This document shows, one piece after another, positions 37,838 through 46,320 of a stretch of DNA of 64,000 bases; the stretch's first letter is position 1, and every line of letters starts with the position of its first letter. This stretch comes from Anaerobutyricum hallii (lineage in GTDB: Bacteria; Bacillota; Clostridia; Lachnospirales; Lachnospiraceae). The position numbers and the translations under genes were made by a program. The stretch is taken from the NCBI RefSeq assembly GCF_900209925.1, contig NZ_LT907978.1, forward strand, positions 799,219-863,218. The letters run 5' to 3'. The notes below the pieces were generated by a model. The model was not told where the DNA came from, did no database searches, and was given only the letters and a program-made list of their open reading frames with translations.

Positions 37838-38453
37838 ATGGTTTTTGTTACTTGGCAGCCTTCTTTCTTTAAGCCCAATCTTGATCGGATTGCTTTTGTG
37901 GAATCAGCTTCCGGCAAAGCTCCCTACCCATTTTTCCACTGGAAATACTCCAGATGGCTGGAGCAGCAAGGCAATTACCGTTTTCGGACTTCCGCTTTTT
38001 ATGTTTGCAATGATGTGGTTTTGCTTTCTTTTCACCCATGTTGATCCAAAACGCCAGAACATCAGTCCGAAGCTGATCCGGGCACTTGTGTGGTTCATGG
38101 CTGCACTTTCCCCGATTGTTGTGTGCTCTAGCTATGCTATTGCTCTTGGAATAAATGTGAATATTACTCTGCTCACTTATCTGATCATTGGACTCATGCT
38201 TTTGGTAATTGGCAATTATCTGGCAAAAACAAAACAGAACTATAGTGCTGGCATTCGGATTCCATGGATACTGTCCAGTGAAGAAAACTGGAATCGCACA
38301 CACCGTGTCAGCTCCAGACTGTTTATCTTTTGTGGCCTGGCTATGATCGCCAATGGATTTCTGGACTCTAAGATACTGTTATTTTTCATCATGGCAGTGT
38401 TGATTGTTATCCCATATGCATATTCTTTTTTCTTATTTAAAAAAGGAATATGA
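37821..38453 (+). CDS. sdpI: SdpI-family membrane immunity/signal protein
   Basis: The 210-residue protein has about six membrane segments and the SdpI motifs LPTHFSTGNTPDGWSSK in the first extracytoplasmic part and GIRIPWILSSEENWNRTHR in the C-terminal half. SdpI protects Bacillus from the SDP toxin and also sequesters SdpR at the membrane. No sdpC-like toxin is nearby, so it may be orphan protection against other strains. Two adjacent ATGs (37821, 37824) follow AAAGGAGAC. Confidence 0.87.
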   Translation: MMKKYKWFLLLGSLLSLSPILIGLLLWNQLPAKLPTHFSTGNTPDGWSSKAITVFGLPLFMFAMMWFCFLFTHVDPKRQNISPKLIRALVWFMAALSPIVVCSSYAIALGINVNITLLTYLIIGLMLLVIGNYLAKTKQNYSAGIRIPWILSSEENWNRTHRVSSRLFIFCGLAMIANGFLDSKILLFFIMAVLIVIPYAYSFFLFKKGI

Positions 38454-38462
38454 TGTACACTT

Positions 38463-38837
38463 TTGGAACATGCCTTTGTAGCTGCAATAAGGGCATATTA
38501 TAGTAATGGTGTAGATTTTATTGAGCCTTTGGATGTTAGTACCATTTTCGGGAATGGACTTGATAACGCCATAGAAGCAAGTGAAAAACTTCCTGAAGAA
38601 CAGAGGGCGATACTTGTGAAAGCGGGGAAAATGCAAAACTTCTTTTCTGTACTGATTGAAAATAACTGCTTGCAGGATAGCGGAAACACAAAGAGCCGTA
38701 CCACAAAGAATGATGATTTTCTTCACGGTTTCGGTATTTCTAATATGCGAAAAGCCGTTGAGAAATATGATGGTCAGTTGATGACCAAATGCGAAAACGG
38801 GAAATTTACATTGAAAATTTTAATACTAATTCCATAA
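38463..38837 (+). pseudogene. C-terminal fragment of an AgrC-like (GHKL) histidine kinase
   Basis: The frame holds only the ATPase part of a GHKL kinase: FIEPLDVSTIFGNGLDNAIEAS (N-box) and HGFGISNMRKAVEKYDGQL (G2 region). The membrane sensor and phospho-acceptor regions are absent, and sdpI ends nine bases before. Such kinases sense peptide signals in quorum-sensing systems. It is best read as a gene remnant joined here by recombination. Confidence 0.75.
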
Positions 38838-38852
38838 AGAATATGGCTTATG

Positions 38853-38888
38853 AGCCTGTTGTCTATCACGGACAGCAGGCTTTTTTGC
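38853..38888 (+). terminator. Intrinsic terminator after the GHKL fragment
   Basis: AGCCTGTTGTC and GACAGCAGGCT pair around TATCACG, followed by TTTTTTGC. Confidence 0.8.
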
Positions 38889-38981
38889 GTAGTTATATTA
38901 GAATTGAGCGAGCTAAGCGAGCGATGCTTCTTGAACGACAGTTCAAGAAGATGGTGGCTATTAGAATTTACGCTTTCAGTA

Positions 38982-39347
38982 TTAGAATTTGCGTCTTGTC
39001 TTGTATTCTTTATTTAATAGGATATTGGTTAGCTTGTCTCGTGTGTAAAGTGGAATAAAACCTTGTTCTTGTATATCGGTGAAATTCATTGTTCTCAATT
39101 TATCCAAGATTGCCTCGTAGCTGAAGGCATTTCCCAGATCTCTTTCGAGGTAACGATATATCACCAACGCAAGAAAACAGATAAGGAAATGGGCTTTTAT
39201 GCGTACGTCATCGTGAAGAAAAACTGGTCTTGTTTCAAAGTCAGTCTTCATTACACGAAAACATTCCTCGATTTTCCAACGACCTTCGCTGAATTTTAGG
39301 ATATCTTTTACATCACCGTCTAAGAGGTCTGTAGTTACTGCGTACAT
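38982..39347 (-). pseudogene. C-terminal fragment of an IS1634/IS4-type transposase
   Basis: The minus-strand frame includes DILKFSEGRWKIEECFRVMKTDFETRPVF, the Y-[2]-R-[3]-E-like C-terminal signature of DDE transposases of the IS4 superfamily, then KAHFLICFLALVIYRYLE, typical of the IS1634 group. The N-terminal catalytic part is missing because the element is cut at 39347, where a PAPS-reductase-like fragment begins. A perfect 10-base stem (CTTCTTGAAC/GTTCAAGAAG, 38927-38950) lies beyond its 3' end. Confidence 0.75.
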
Positions 39348-39351
39348 CCCA

Positions 39352-39681
39352 TCATATAAGGCTTACCGTGCCGGGTGGAACCCCTGCAACTGTGCTATGT
39401 GTATTTTCTCTACACCGAAGCTGTTTGCCGGGATTCGCAAATTATATCCAGAAGAATATCAGTTGTTAAAGCATGATAAAGAAATTCTGGAATTTATGCT
39501 GGATAATAAGTGTGATTTGGATACCTTTGTGGGAAATGCGAAATCCTGTGTGTATCATGGAGATGAGAAAGCGATTCGCAGTCTGGTCACTGGAGAATTC
39601 TCGGCAAACGATATCTATGCAAAAGGACAGTGGATGTATCCGGCAGGGGCATTTCATGGGGTAGAAGGAGAGCCATGTTGA
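39352..39681 (+). pseudogene. C-terminal fragment of a PAPS-reductase-like protein
   Basis: The frame reads SYKAYRAGWNPCNCAMCIFS followed by LFAGIRKLYPEEYQLLKHDK and ends GQWMYPAGAFHGVEGEPC. The Cys-rich WNPCNCAMCIF part resembles phosphoadenosine-phosphosulfate-reductase-like proteins carried on Firmicutes mobile elements. The ATP-binding N-terminal half is missing; the transposase fragment abuts it. No native start codon remains. Confidence 0.6.
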
Positions 39682-39778
39682 AGGAATGATAGAATACCAG
39701 TTTATTCAAGTGATGAAACAAAAAATTCATAGAAGAGTATTCTCCTATATCAAGCACATTTGCTGCATAGATGGAATA

Positions 39779-39812
39779 TCTTTATGAAATCTTCAAAATT
39801 GATTGATATTAT
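39779..39812 (+). promoter_or_regulatory. NisR-type box and -10 of the lantibiotic-immunity operon
   Basis: TCT (39779-39781), eight bases, TCT (39790-39792), fourteen bases, then TATTAT (39807-39812). NisR-controlled promoters of nisin genes have two TCT repeats eight bases apart placed about 13 bases before the -10. A NisR-like regulator is encoded in the same cluster. The TCT pair is short, so chance cannot be excluded. Confidence 0.5.
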
Positions 39813-39839
39813 GAAAAAAAAGAAAGGATGATTATAAAT

Positions 39840-40541
39840 ATGAATATGATTTTAAAAACAACAAATCTCTGCAAATCGTTCAACGGGCAGACAGCCGTAA
39901 ATAACATATCGCTGAACATTGAAAGAAATTCCGTCTATGGATTGTTAGGACCAAATGGAGCCGGAAAATCTACAACACTCAAAATGATAACAGGTATTTT
40001 GAGACCCACATCTGGGAGTATTGAGTTTGACGGCCACGCATGGAAACGCAGCGACTTAAACCATATTGGAGCGTTAATTGAAATGCCGCCGCTTTATGAA
40101 AATTTGACCGCCTATGAAAATCTGAAAGTAAGGACTACTATTTTAGGGCTGACAGATAAGCGGATTGACGAAGTGCTGCAAATCGTCCGGCTGACGGAAA
40201 CAGGCAAGAAAAGAGCCGGACAGTTTTCTCTTGGTATGAAACAGCGTCTTGGAATTGCAGTTGCATTACTAAACAACCCGAAGCTGCTCATACTTGATGA
40301 ACCAACCAACGGGCTTGACCCGATTGGGATTGAAGAACTTAGAGAGCTTATCCGTTCCTTTCCTGCAAAGGGTATTACCGTTATTTTATCAAGTCATATT
40401 CTCTCCGAGGTACAACAGACCGCTGACCACATCGGCATTATTGCGGGTGGCATCTTAGGCTATGAGGGGAAACTTAATGCAAACGAAAATTTGGAACAGC
40501 TTTTTATGGACGTTGTAAAAAGCAATCACAGGGAGGGTTAA
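39840..40541 (+). CDS. Lantibiotic-protection ABC transporter ATP-binding subunit (NisF/SpaF-like)
   Basis: The 233-residue ATPase has Walker A GLLGPNGAGKSTTLKMI, signature QFSLGMKQRLGIA and Walker B LLILDEPTNGLDPIG. The pattern HIGALIEMPPLYENLTAYEN is characteristic of the lantibiotic-immunity LanF/BcrA group. It would power the two permeases encoded next, which expel lantibiotics from the membrane. AAAGGA at 39822-39827 precedes it. The ATG at 39840 is used; 39846 is possible. It is the first gene of a tightly packed cluster. Confidence 0.87.
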   Translation: MNMILKTTNLCKSFNGQTAVNNISLNIERNSVYGLLGPNGAGKSTTLKMITGILRPTSGSIEFDGHAWKRSDLNHIGALIEMPPLYENLTAYENLKVRTTILGLTDKRIDEVLQIVRLTETGKKRAGQFSLGMKQRLGIAVALLNNPKLLILDEPTNGLDPIGIEELRELIRSFPAKGITVILSSHILSEVQQTADHIGIIAGGILGYEGKLNANENLEQLFMDVVKSNHREG

Positions 40542-40544
40542 GGC

Positions 40545-41270
40545 ATGGACTATCTAAAATCAGAACATTTGAAATTCAAGAGGACAATATCGAACAAACT
40601 GATTTTCATTGTTCCGCTAATTACGGCTATTTTTGCATGGATTATGGGTGGATATATGGGGTATCAGTACATGACGCTTTACTGGTGGTATGCGTTCCTG
40701 CTTCCTGGAGCAATCGCAATTTTGTGTTCTTTGTCACACAGAAAAGAAGAAAACGCCGGGAAATACTATTCGGTATTTTCTATGCCTGTAAATCTTTCGA
40801 GATTTGAATTTGCCAAGGGCATTATCTTAGTCGAAAAACTGCTTGTTTCAGCGATATTTTTAGCATTGCTTATTTCTATCAGTAATATCATTGCTCCGGC
40901 AACGGCAGTATATTCTCTTTTACACAGCATTACAGGAAGTATCGGAATTATCCTTGCGTCTGTCTGGCAAATCCCTTTGTGTCTGTACTTAGCACGCAAA
41001 ACGGGAATGTTTGTGCCGATTGTGTTAAATACAATACTTGGGATTGTCCTATCTACTGCTACCGCATTAGGAAATACAATAGCATGGTGGTTTGTACCGT
41101 ATTGTTGGGCAGCAAAACTGGCAGAGCCGCTTATGGGAATTGAAATAAACGGAACTTATGCGGGAAATTGTGGATTTTCTATAGCCATTATGATTTCCAT
41201 TTCGTTGTCAATACTCTTGTTTCTTATTTTATCCTATGCCGACGCAAAGGATTTTTCCAAAGGGAGGTAG
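40545..41270 (+). CDS. Lantibiotic-immunity ABC permease (LanE/SpaE-like)
   Basis: The 241-residue protein has six predicted membrane segments and starts MDYLKSEHLKFKRTISNKLI, the usual start of lantibiotic-immunity permeases of the MutE/EpiE/SpaE group. WWYAFLLPGAIAILCSLSHRKEENAGKYY is also typical of this group. It forms the membrane pore with the neighbouring permease. GGAGGG precedes the ATG, and the gene begins three bases after the ATPase gene. Confidence 0.82.
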   Translation: MDYLKSEHLKFKRTISNKLIFIVPLITAIFAWIMGGYMGYQYMTLYWWYAFLLPGAIAILCSLSHRKEENAGKYYSVFSMPVNLSRFEFAKGIILVEKLLVSAIFLALLISISNIIAPATAVYSLLHSITGSIGIILASVWQIPLCLYLARKTGMFVPIVLNTILGIVLSTATALGNTIAWWFVPYCWAAKLAEPLMGIEINGTYAGNCGFSIAIMISISLSILLFLILSYADAKDFSKGR

Positions 41271-41276
41271 ACAGAA

Positions 41277-42008
41277 ATGGGTTTTATTTATGCGCTTCGT
41301 TCTGAACAGGAAAAAACGAAGCATACATCGTTTTGGGCTATTCATTTTTGTGTACCTGTTATGGGGGCATTGTTATTTCTTGCTTACTATTCCCAGTATG
41401 CCAGCACCGCAGACAGTAAAAAGCTCAAAATGATATTGGAAATTACGACAACGTTTTTTCCGGTGTTGATAAGCGTTATTGTTGGTCTGAACGTTGCACT
41501 GGAAGAAAAGGCTTCACACTTCCAAACGCTGCTTGCTGTACCAAACAGACACAAAAATATGCTTGCAAAATTAACTTATCTTTATGGTTCGGGGGTATTT
41601 GCATTGTTCTTTCTGTTCCTGTTATTTGTGATTGGCATACATCTTTTGGGAATGGCTGATACAGTGCAGCTCGGAATGCTCATTGGAGCCGCCGCCGGGA
41701 TGGCCTTTTGTAATTTTATAATATACATCTTGCACCTGTTCCTTAGCTTCAAATTTGGATTAGGGTTATCCCTGTTTTGGGGCGTGTTTGAAAGTCTGCA
41801 ATGTATCTTATATAGCAATATTGAGCTGAAAGGTGTAGCCCGGTATATCCCCTTTGCATGGTCTATGAATTGGGTACAGGATATTTTGAGCCGACAAATT
41901 TTCAACTATGGAACAGAAAAAATATGGATTGCAGCATTAACGACAGGCGGCTTATTGCTGACCTTATTATGGTTTTCTCATTGGGAGGGAAGAAAAAATT
42001 ATGAATAA
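41277..42008 (+). CDS. Lantibiotic-immunity ABC permease (LanG/SpaG-like)
   Basis: The 243-residue protein has six membrane segments. It contains EKASHFQTLLAVPNRHKNML near residue 78 and FSHWEGRKNYE at the end, which match MutG/SpaG-type permeases. It is the second membrane subunit of the transporter. The gene overlaps the lipoprotein gene that follows by eight bases, so the two are translationally coupled. Confidence 0.82.
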   Translation: MGFIYALRSEQEKTKHTSFWAIHFCVPVMGALLFLAYYSQYASTADSKKLKMILEITTTFFPVLISVIVGLNVALEEKASHFQTLLAVPNRHKNMLAKLTYLYGSGVFALFFLFLLFVIGIHLLGMADTVQLGMLIGAAAGMAFCNFIIYILHLFLSFKFGLGLSLFWGVFESLQCILYSNIELKGVARYIPFAWSMNWVQDILSRQIFNYGTEKIWIAALTTGGLLLTLLWFSHWEGRKNYE

Positions 42009-42816
42009 AAGCAAAAAAATAATGCTACTTCTGCTGTTTACCTTTATCGTTTGTGTGGCTCTTGCTGGCTGTACTTTACAGGACAGAATCGAAGAATATT
42101 CCAGTGACAAGGAACAATGTTATTTGAATACGGAAAATGTAACACGTTTTTCCTATAAAGGTAACGATTACACCATTTTGGCAGATACCGTATCAAATGG
42201 CGGGCTTGGAGAATGGATTGGATATATCCGGCAGCTTGCCGCCATAGACGAGAACGGAAAAATATTGCTGCAAGAAAATGTTGAACCGGCAACTTTTCAA
42301 TCCTTAGCGGATTTGGCGGAGAAAGCACCAGAAGCCGCTTACATTATTCCTTTTCTCAATGTATATGCGGCTCCTAACGCAGACGATTATCTTATTGTAG
42401 ATGTAAACGGAGGGTATCATAAAGCTGTTATCAGCGAAAATGTCAAAGATAGCGATACTGTTTTTGATTTTAAGAAAACAGAAGAATCTATAAATGACAG
42501 CTTTGAAGTCAATCCAGAAAATGCGACACAACTTCTTTGGGGCGGGACGGTTTATCAAGTAACGTCTGATATGGTATCAGATGATGAATTAGGCAGCTAC
42601 ATTGATATTCTCGCTGAAAGTGTTACATTCGATACAGAAACGAAAATCCCTTTGTCAAAAGAAGATTTAAGCAAGATTGACTGGTACGGGGAAAATGCCG
42701 GACAGGGGCGAGAGTCTTGGTTTTACACAGATGTCTATGAGATTTACGGAACCGATAAAGCGGAAGCGGTTGCGGTCAATGTAAATGATAACTACTATAT
42801 TGCAAAGCGACAATGA
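42001..42816 (+). CDS. NisI/SpaI-like lantibiotic-immunity lipoprotein
   Basis: This 271-residue lipoprotein has a signal peptide with a lipobox (VCVALAGC, Cys25). The mature part has two similar domains. The C-terminal one (YQVTSDMVSDDELGSYIDIL, later VAVNVNDNYYIAKRQ) closely resembles the nisin-binding domain of NisI. Such proteins bind the lantibiotic at the membrane surface and protect the cell. No lantibiotic precursor or modification gene is in the window, so this is immunity without a visible producer locus. Confidence 0.8.
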   Translation: MNKSKKIMLLLLFTFIVCVALAGCTLQDRIEEYSSDKEQCYLNTENVTRFSYKGNDYTILADTVSNGGLGEWIGYIRQLAAIDENGKILLQENVEPATFQSLADLAEKAPEAAYIIPFLNVYAAPNADDYLIVDVNGGYHKAVISENVKDSDTVFDFKKTEESINDSFEVNPENATQLLWGGTVYQVTSDMVSDDELGSYIDILAESVTFDTETKIPLSKEDLSKIDWYGENAGQGRESWFYTDVYEIYGTDKAEAVAVNVNDNYYIAKRQ

Positions 42817-42877
42817 CAGCTTTCCTGCCCTTGGAGCTTGTGCTATACTAAAAAGGACAACGAAAGGAGGCAACAAT

Positions 42878-43537
42878 ATGGCGGCGATCCTTATGATTGA
42901 TGATGAACGGGCTATTTTAGAGCTTGTCAAAAACGGGCTGCGAAAGGATGGGCATTTCGTGACCACTTATACCTCTGCCGCACAGGTACCGCTTGATAAG
43001 CTGAACAGATATGACTTGATTATACTGGATATTATGATGCCAGATGTAGACGGCTTTTCCTATTGTGATAAAATTCGTTCCCTTGTAGACTGTCCTATTC
43101 TTTTTCTGACAGCAAAGACAATGGAGCATGACATCACATTTGGGCTTGGTCTGGGAGCAGACGACTATCTGACAAAACCATTTCGTATTGCAGAATTGCG
43201 GGCGAGAGTAAACGCCCACCTACGGCGTGAACGTAGGGAACGACATACCGCACTTACCTTTGACCGCATAAAAATTGATTTATCTGAAAAAGAATTACGG
43301 GTAGATAACACGCCTGTTGCCTTAACAAAAAGCGAATATCTGATTTGTGAATATCTTGCAAGGAATAAAGGACAGGTATTTTCAAAAGAACAGATTTACG
43401 AAGCTGTTTTCAGCTTAGAGGGCGACAGTGATAATTCTACGATTTCTACTCATATCAAGAATATCCGGTCAAAATTGAACAAACTGGATATTCAGCCGAT
43501 AGCGACAGTCTGGGGGATTGGATATAAATGGGAATGA
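42878..43537 (+). CDS. NisR/SpaR-like OmpR-family response regulator
   Basis: The 219-residue regulator has an N-terminal receiver (ILMIDDERAILELV, phospho-acceptor Asp in LIILDIMMPDVDGF, Lys in LTKPFRIAELRARV) and a C-terminal winged helix (ALTKSEYLICEYLARNKGQV ... IKNIRSKLNKL). It is the likely activator of the immunity operon through the TCT box at 39779-39792. AAAGGAGG precedes the ATG at 42878. It overlaps the kinase gene by ten bases. Confidence 0.88.
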   Translation: MAAILMIDDERAILELVKNGLRKDGHFVTTYTSAAQVPLDKLNRYDLIILDIMMPDVDGFSYCDKIRSLVDCPILFLTAKTMEHDITFGLGLGADDYLTKPFRIAELRARVNAHLRRERRERHTALTFDRIKIDLSEKELRVDNTPVALTKSEYLICEYLARNKGQVFSKEQIYEAVFSLEGDSDNSTISTHIKNIRSKLNKLDIQPIATVWGIGYKWE

Positions 43538-44835
43538 AAAAAACAACATCACTGAAAGCGTCTTTTTGGAAATTCTTATGTATGCTGTTGATTGGACTAA
43601 TAGGTGCGGTGGCAATACCATTTAGTCTTATTTTAGCTGGAACCAGTACAGGGCTTATTACCTATGCGGATTATTCAGAACGCTGCACAAAAGATCTTGC
43701 TCCTGTTATTGCTGCAACGCCGGATTTGGCAGATGTGCAGCTTCCTATGGGCTGTGAATATTTGGTGCTGGATAAAAATTATCAAGTGACGGAAACGACC
43801 TTAGAGGGCGACGATTTGGACCGGGCTATGGAATACGCAATATCCGGGCAGATAAATACAAACCTCAACAAACAGTATTTGCTTGTGACCCGCAAAAATG
43901 AATATGTAGTGCTGCAATATTACATAGGTTCACAGTTTACAAATGAATGGCTTTATGAGCATTTTCCCTCACCGGAAATTCTGCTTTATATTTTTATAGC
44001 AATCAACTGTATTGCAGTACGCGTGATATTGACAGCGAAGTTTGCAAAAAATATGCGGACGCAGCTCTCTCCGCTTTTTGAAGCGACAAGGCAGGTAGCA
44101 GAACAAAATCTTGATTTTGAAGTGGGACATTCAAAAATCAAAGAATTTGAGGACGTACTTTGTTCTTTTGCAAATATGAAAGATAATCTGAAAATATCTT
44201 TAGAGAAGCAATGGAACGCGGAACAGTTACAGAGAGAACAGATTGCAGCACTCGCTCACGATTTGAAAACACCTTTGACCGTCATTCAAGGAAATATTGA
44301 TTTGATAAATGAAACGGAGCTAGACGACGAACAACGTCTATATGCGGGTTACATCACTGAAAGCTCCGAACAGATAGGCATTTATATTAAAGTGTTAATT
44401 GACATTTCCCGGACAATCGCCGGGTATCAGCTTCATTTGGAGAAATTTGATATAGCTGATTACATGGGCCAGATTAAAGCGCAGGCAAGCTCTTTATGCC
44501 TTACCAAAGGAATTTGTCTGCAACTGGAAACGGGGGCTAACCTGGGCACACTTAAGGCGGATAAGCTGCTGTTGGAACGGGCAATTATGAACGTGATAAG
44601 CAATGCGTTAGACTATTCTCCACCACAGGGGACAATTTATGTAACGGTGCAAAAAACGGACTGCTTTTTACATATATCTATAACGGACGAGGGAGGCGGC
44701 TTCACACCGGAGGCCCTACATCATGCACAGAAACAGTTTTTCATGGGCGACAAAAGCCGTACTTCTAATATGCACTTTGGTATGGGACTTTATATCACAA
44801 GCAGCATTATCAAGTATAATGGTCTCATAAATTAA
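43528..44835 (+). CDS. NisK/SpaK-like sensor histidine kinase, C-terminus replaced by IS DNA
   Basis: The 435-residue kinase has two membrane segments enclosing an extracellular sensor region (about 45-150). The phospho-acceptor box is ALAHDLKTPLTVIQGN, the N-box VISNALDYSPP, the G1 box DEGGGFTP and the G2 box HFGMGLYITSSI. The frame ends in KYNGLIN, where the last codons come from the inserted IS3 element. Only about 15-20 residues of the ATPase domain appear lost, so residual activity is possible. Lantibiotic sensing is inferred from the cluster. Confidence 0.82.
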   Translation: MGMKKTTSLKASFWKFLCMLLIGLIGAVAIPFSLILAGTSTGLITYADYSERCTKDLAPVIAATPDLADVQLPMGCEYLVLDKNYQVTETTLEGDDLDRAMEYAISGQINTNLNKQYLLVTRKNEYVVLQYYIGSQFTNEWLYEHFPSPEILLYIFIAINCIAVRVILTAKFAKNMRTQLSPLFEATRQVAEQNLDFEVGHSKIKEFEDVLCSFANMKDNLKISLEKQWNAEQLQREQIAALAHDLKTPLTVIQGNIDLINETELDDEQRLYAGYITESSEQIGIYIKVLIDISRTIAGYQLHLEKFDIADYMGQIKAQASSLCLTKGICLQLETGANLGTLKADKLLLERAIMNVISNALDYSPPQGTIYVTVQKTDCFLHISITDEGGGFTPEALHHAQKQFFMGDKSRTSNMHFGMGLYITSSIIKYNGLIN

Positions 44836-44905
44836 GACACTTTTTCGGACAGTTTTTAATGAATCTGATATACTTAAACCAGTATGAAAGAAAGGATCCA
44901 TTATC

Positions 44906-45253
44906 ATGTCCAGACAAAGAAGAAATTTTAATGCCAAATTCAAATCAGACCTTGTAATTGAGCTGCTTAAGGGTGAGAAAGATCTCAATACCCTTGCAAC
45001 TGAAAATAACATCCAACCAAATCTGCTCCGCAACTGGAAAAAAGAGTTCTTGAACAATGCTTCGGTTGTGTTCGACGACAAGCGTGAGGAAAACCTCAAA
45101 GAAAAGCTTGCCGAAGAGCGTAAGGAGAAAGCGGAGTATGCCAAAAAGGTTGGTCAGTTAACCATGCAGGTTGACTGGCTCAAAAAAAAATCTGAAGAAA
45201 TTTGTGGACCTGACTACGAGAGTAAGTTTAGTCCAAAACCTTTTGACGACTAA
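44906..45253 (+). CDS. IS3-family transposase OrfA
   Basis: The 115-residue protein has a helix-turn-helix start (RRNFNAKFKSDLVIELLKGE, NNIQPNLLRNWKKEF) and a Leu-rich coiled-coil tail. In the IS3 family OrfA binds the terminal repeats. A run of nine A residues at about 45182-45190 within its end is a typical -1 frameshift site that joins it to OrfB as the active OrfAB transposase. Confidence 0.88.
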   Translation: MSRQRRNFNAKFKSDLVIELLKGEKDLNTLATENNIQPNLLRNWKKEFLNNASVVFDDKREENLKEKLAEERKEKAEYAKKVGQLTMQVDWLKKKSEEICGPDYESKFSPKPFDD

Positions 45254-46061
45254 GGAAATTCCGGCTTCTGTTGGCGCCAGGTTGCTTGACATCAACCGTA
45301 CAAGCATTTATTACAAGGGTGCCCCTATTTCAGATGAGGAACTGGCCTGCAAAGAGATCATTGATCATCTCCATACAGATAATCCCACTTGGGGCGCAAG
45401 ACAAATGTCTGCACAGTTAAAAACCCGTGGTTACCAGGTTGGACGCCGCAAGGCAAGACGCTACATGAATGAGATGGATATTTACCCGATTTATCCAAAG
45501 ATGAATCTTTCCAAGCGAATGCAGCAGGCGAAAGTATGTCCATATCTTCTTCGTAATGCGGTCATAGACAAACCAAATCAGGCATGGTCTATTGACATTA
45601 CATATATTCCGATCAAGCGCGGATTTCTGTATCTGACAGCCGTGATCGACTGGTATAGCCGTTGTATTGTCGGCTGGGAAGTGGATGACACACTTGATAC
45701 CAGAATGGTTATCAGTGCCCTGAAAAAAGCTTTCAAAGTGGCAAAACCTCAGATCTTGAATTCAGATCAGGGTTGTCAGTTTACAAGTCAGCAATACATT
45801 GACTTTGTAAAGGAAAACGGTATCCGCCAGAGTATGGATGGAAAAAGCCGCTGGGCAGACAACATCATGATTGAGCGCTGGTTCCGCAGCTTCAAGTATG
45901 AGGAAGCCTATCTGACACAGTACAACAACATCAGGGAAGCAAGGGCTGCTATCAGACAGTATATCCACACCTACAACTTTGAGCGACGCCATTCTGCACT
46001 TGATTACCAAACACCGGCTGAATGCTACTATCCGGCAATGTTGATGCCATATGTAGCTTAG
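45171..46061 (+). CDS. IS3-family transposase OrfB (DDE integrase domain)
   Basis: The 296-residue frame contains an HTH_21-type segment (ARLLDINRTSIYYK) and an rve integrase core: first Asp in WSIDITYIPIKRGFLYLTAV, second Asp in ILNSDQGCQFTS and Glu in IMIERWFRSFKYEEAYL. It overlaps OrfA by 83 bases in the -1 frame and lacks its own good ribosome binding site, so it is expressed by frameshifting. Confidence 0.9.
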   Translation: MTGSKKNLKKFVDLTTRVSLVQNLLTTKEIPASVGARLLDINRTSIYYKGAPISDEELACKEIIDHLHTDNPTWGARQMSAQLKTRGYQVGRRKARRYMNEMDIYPIYPKMNLSKRMQQAKVCPYLLRNAVIDKPNQAWSIDITYIPIKRGFLYLTAVIDWYSRCIVGWEVDDTLDTRMVISALKKAFKVAKPQILNSDQGCQFTSQQYIDFVKENGIRQSMDGKSRWADNIMIERWFRSFKYEEAYLTQYNNIREARAAIRQYIHTYNFERRHSALDYQTPAECYYPAMLMPYVA

Positions 46062-46320
46062 CATATATTGGATCTGGGGAGTGCTCCACTGTTCTCTCCA
46101 TGTTCCTTGTAACTTGTCCACCATATCAGTTCATTATAAAAATCTTAGATTTTTGTCTTGACAACTGAGCCACTATAGTGTTTGGAGAATAATTTGTTTT
46201 TATTAAAATGCAAAAAGAATTTTTTTATTTTGTTCGGAATATGGGCGATTCTCCCATGTTGCAAAAAAATTAGACACGATTAGGATTATGTGATTTAATA
46301 AAGAAAAGTAATGGGGGTAC

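Larger units (their letters stand above)
44819..46173 (+). mobile_element. IS3-family insertion sequence
   Basis: The 1355-base element has imperfect terminal inverted repeats (ATGGTCTCATAAATTAAGACA at the left; GTGGCTCAGTTGTCAAGACA read inward from the right). TATA at 44815-44818 and 46174-46177 is a probable target duplication. It carries the usual two overlapping frames. The element appears intact and is inserted in the 3' end of the histidine kinase gene. Confidence 0.8.
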
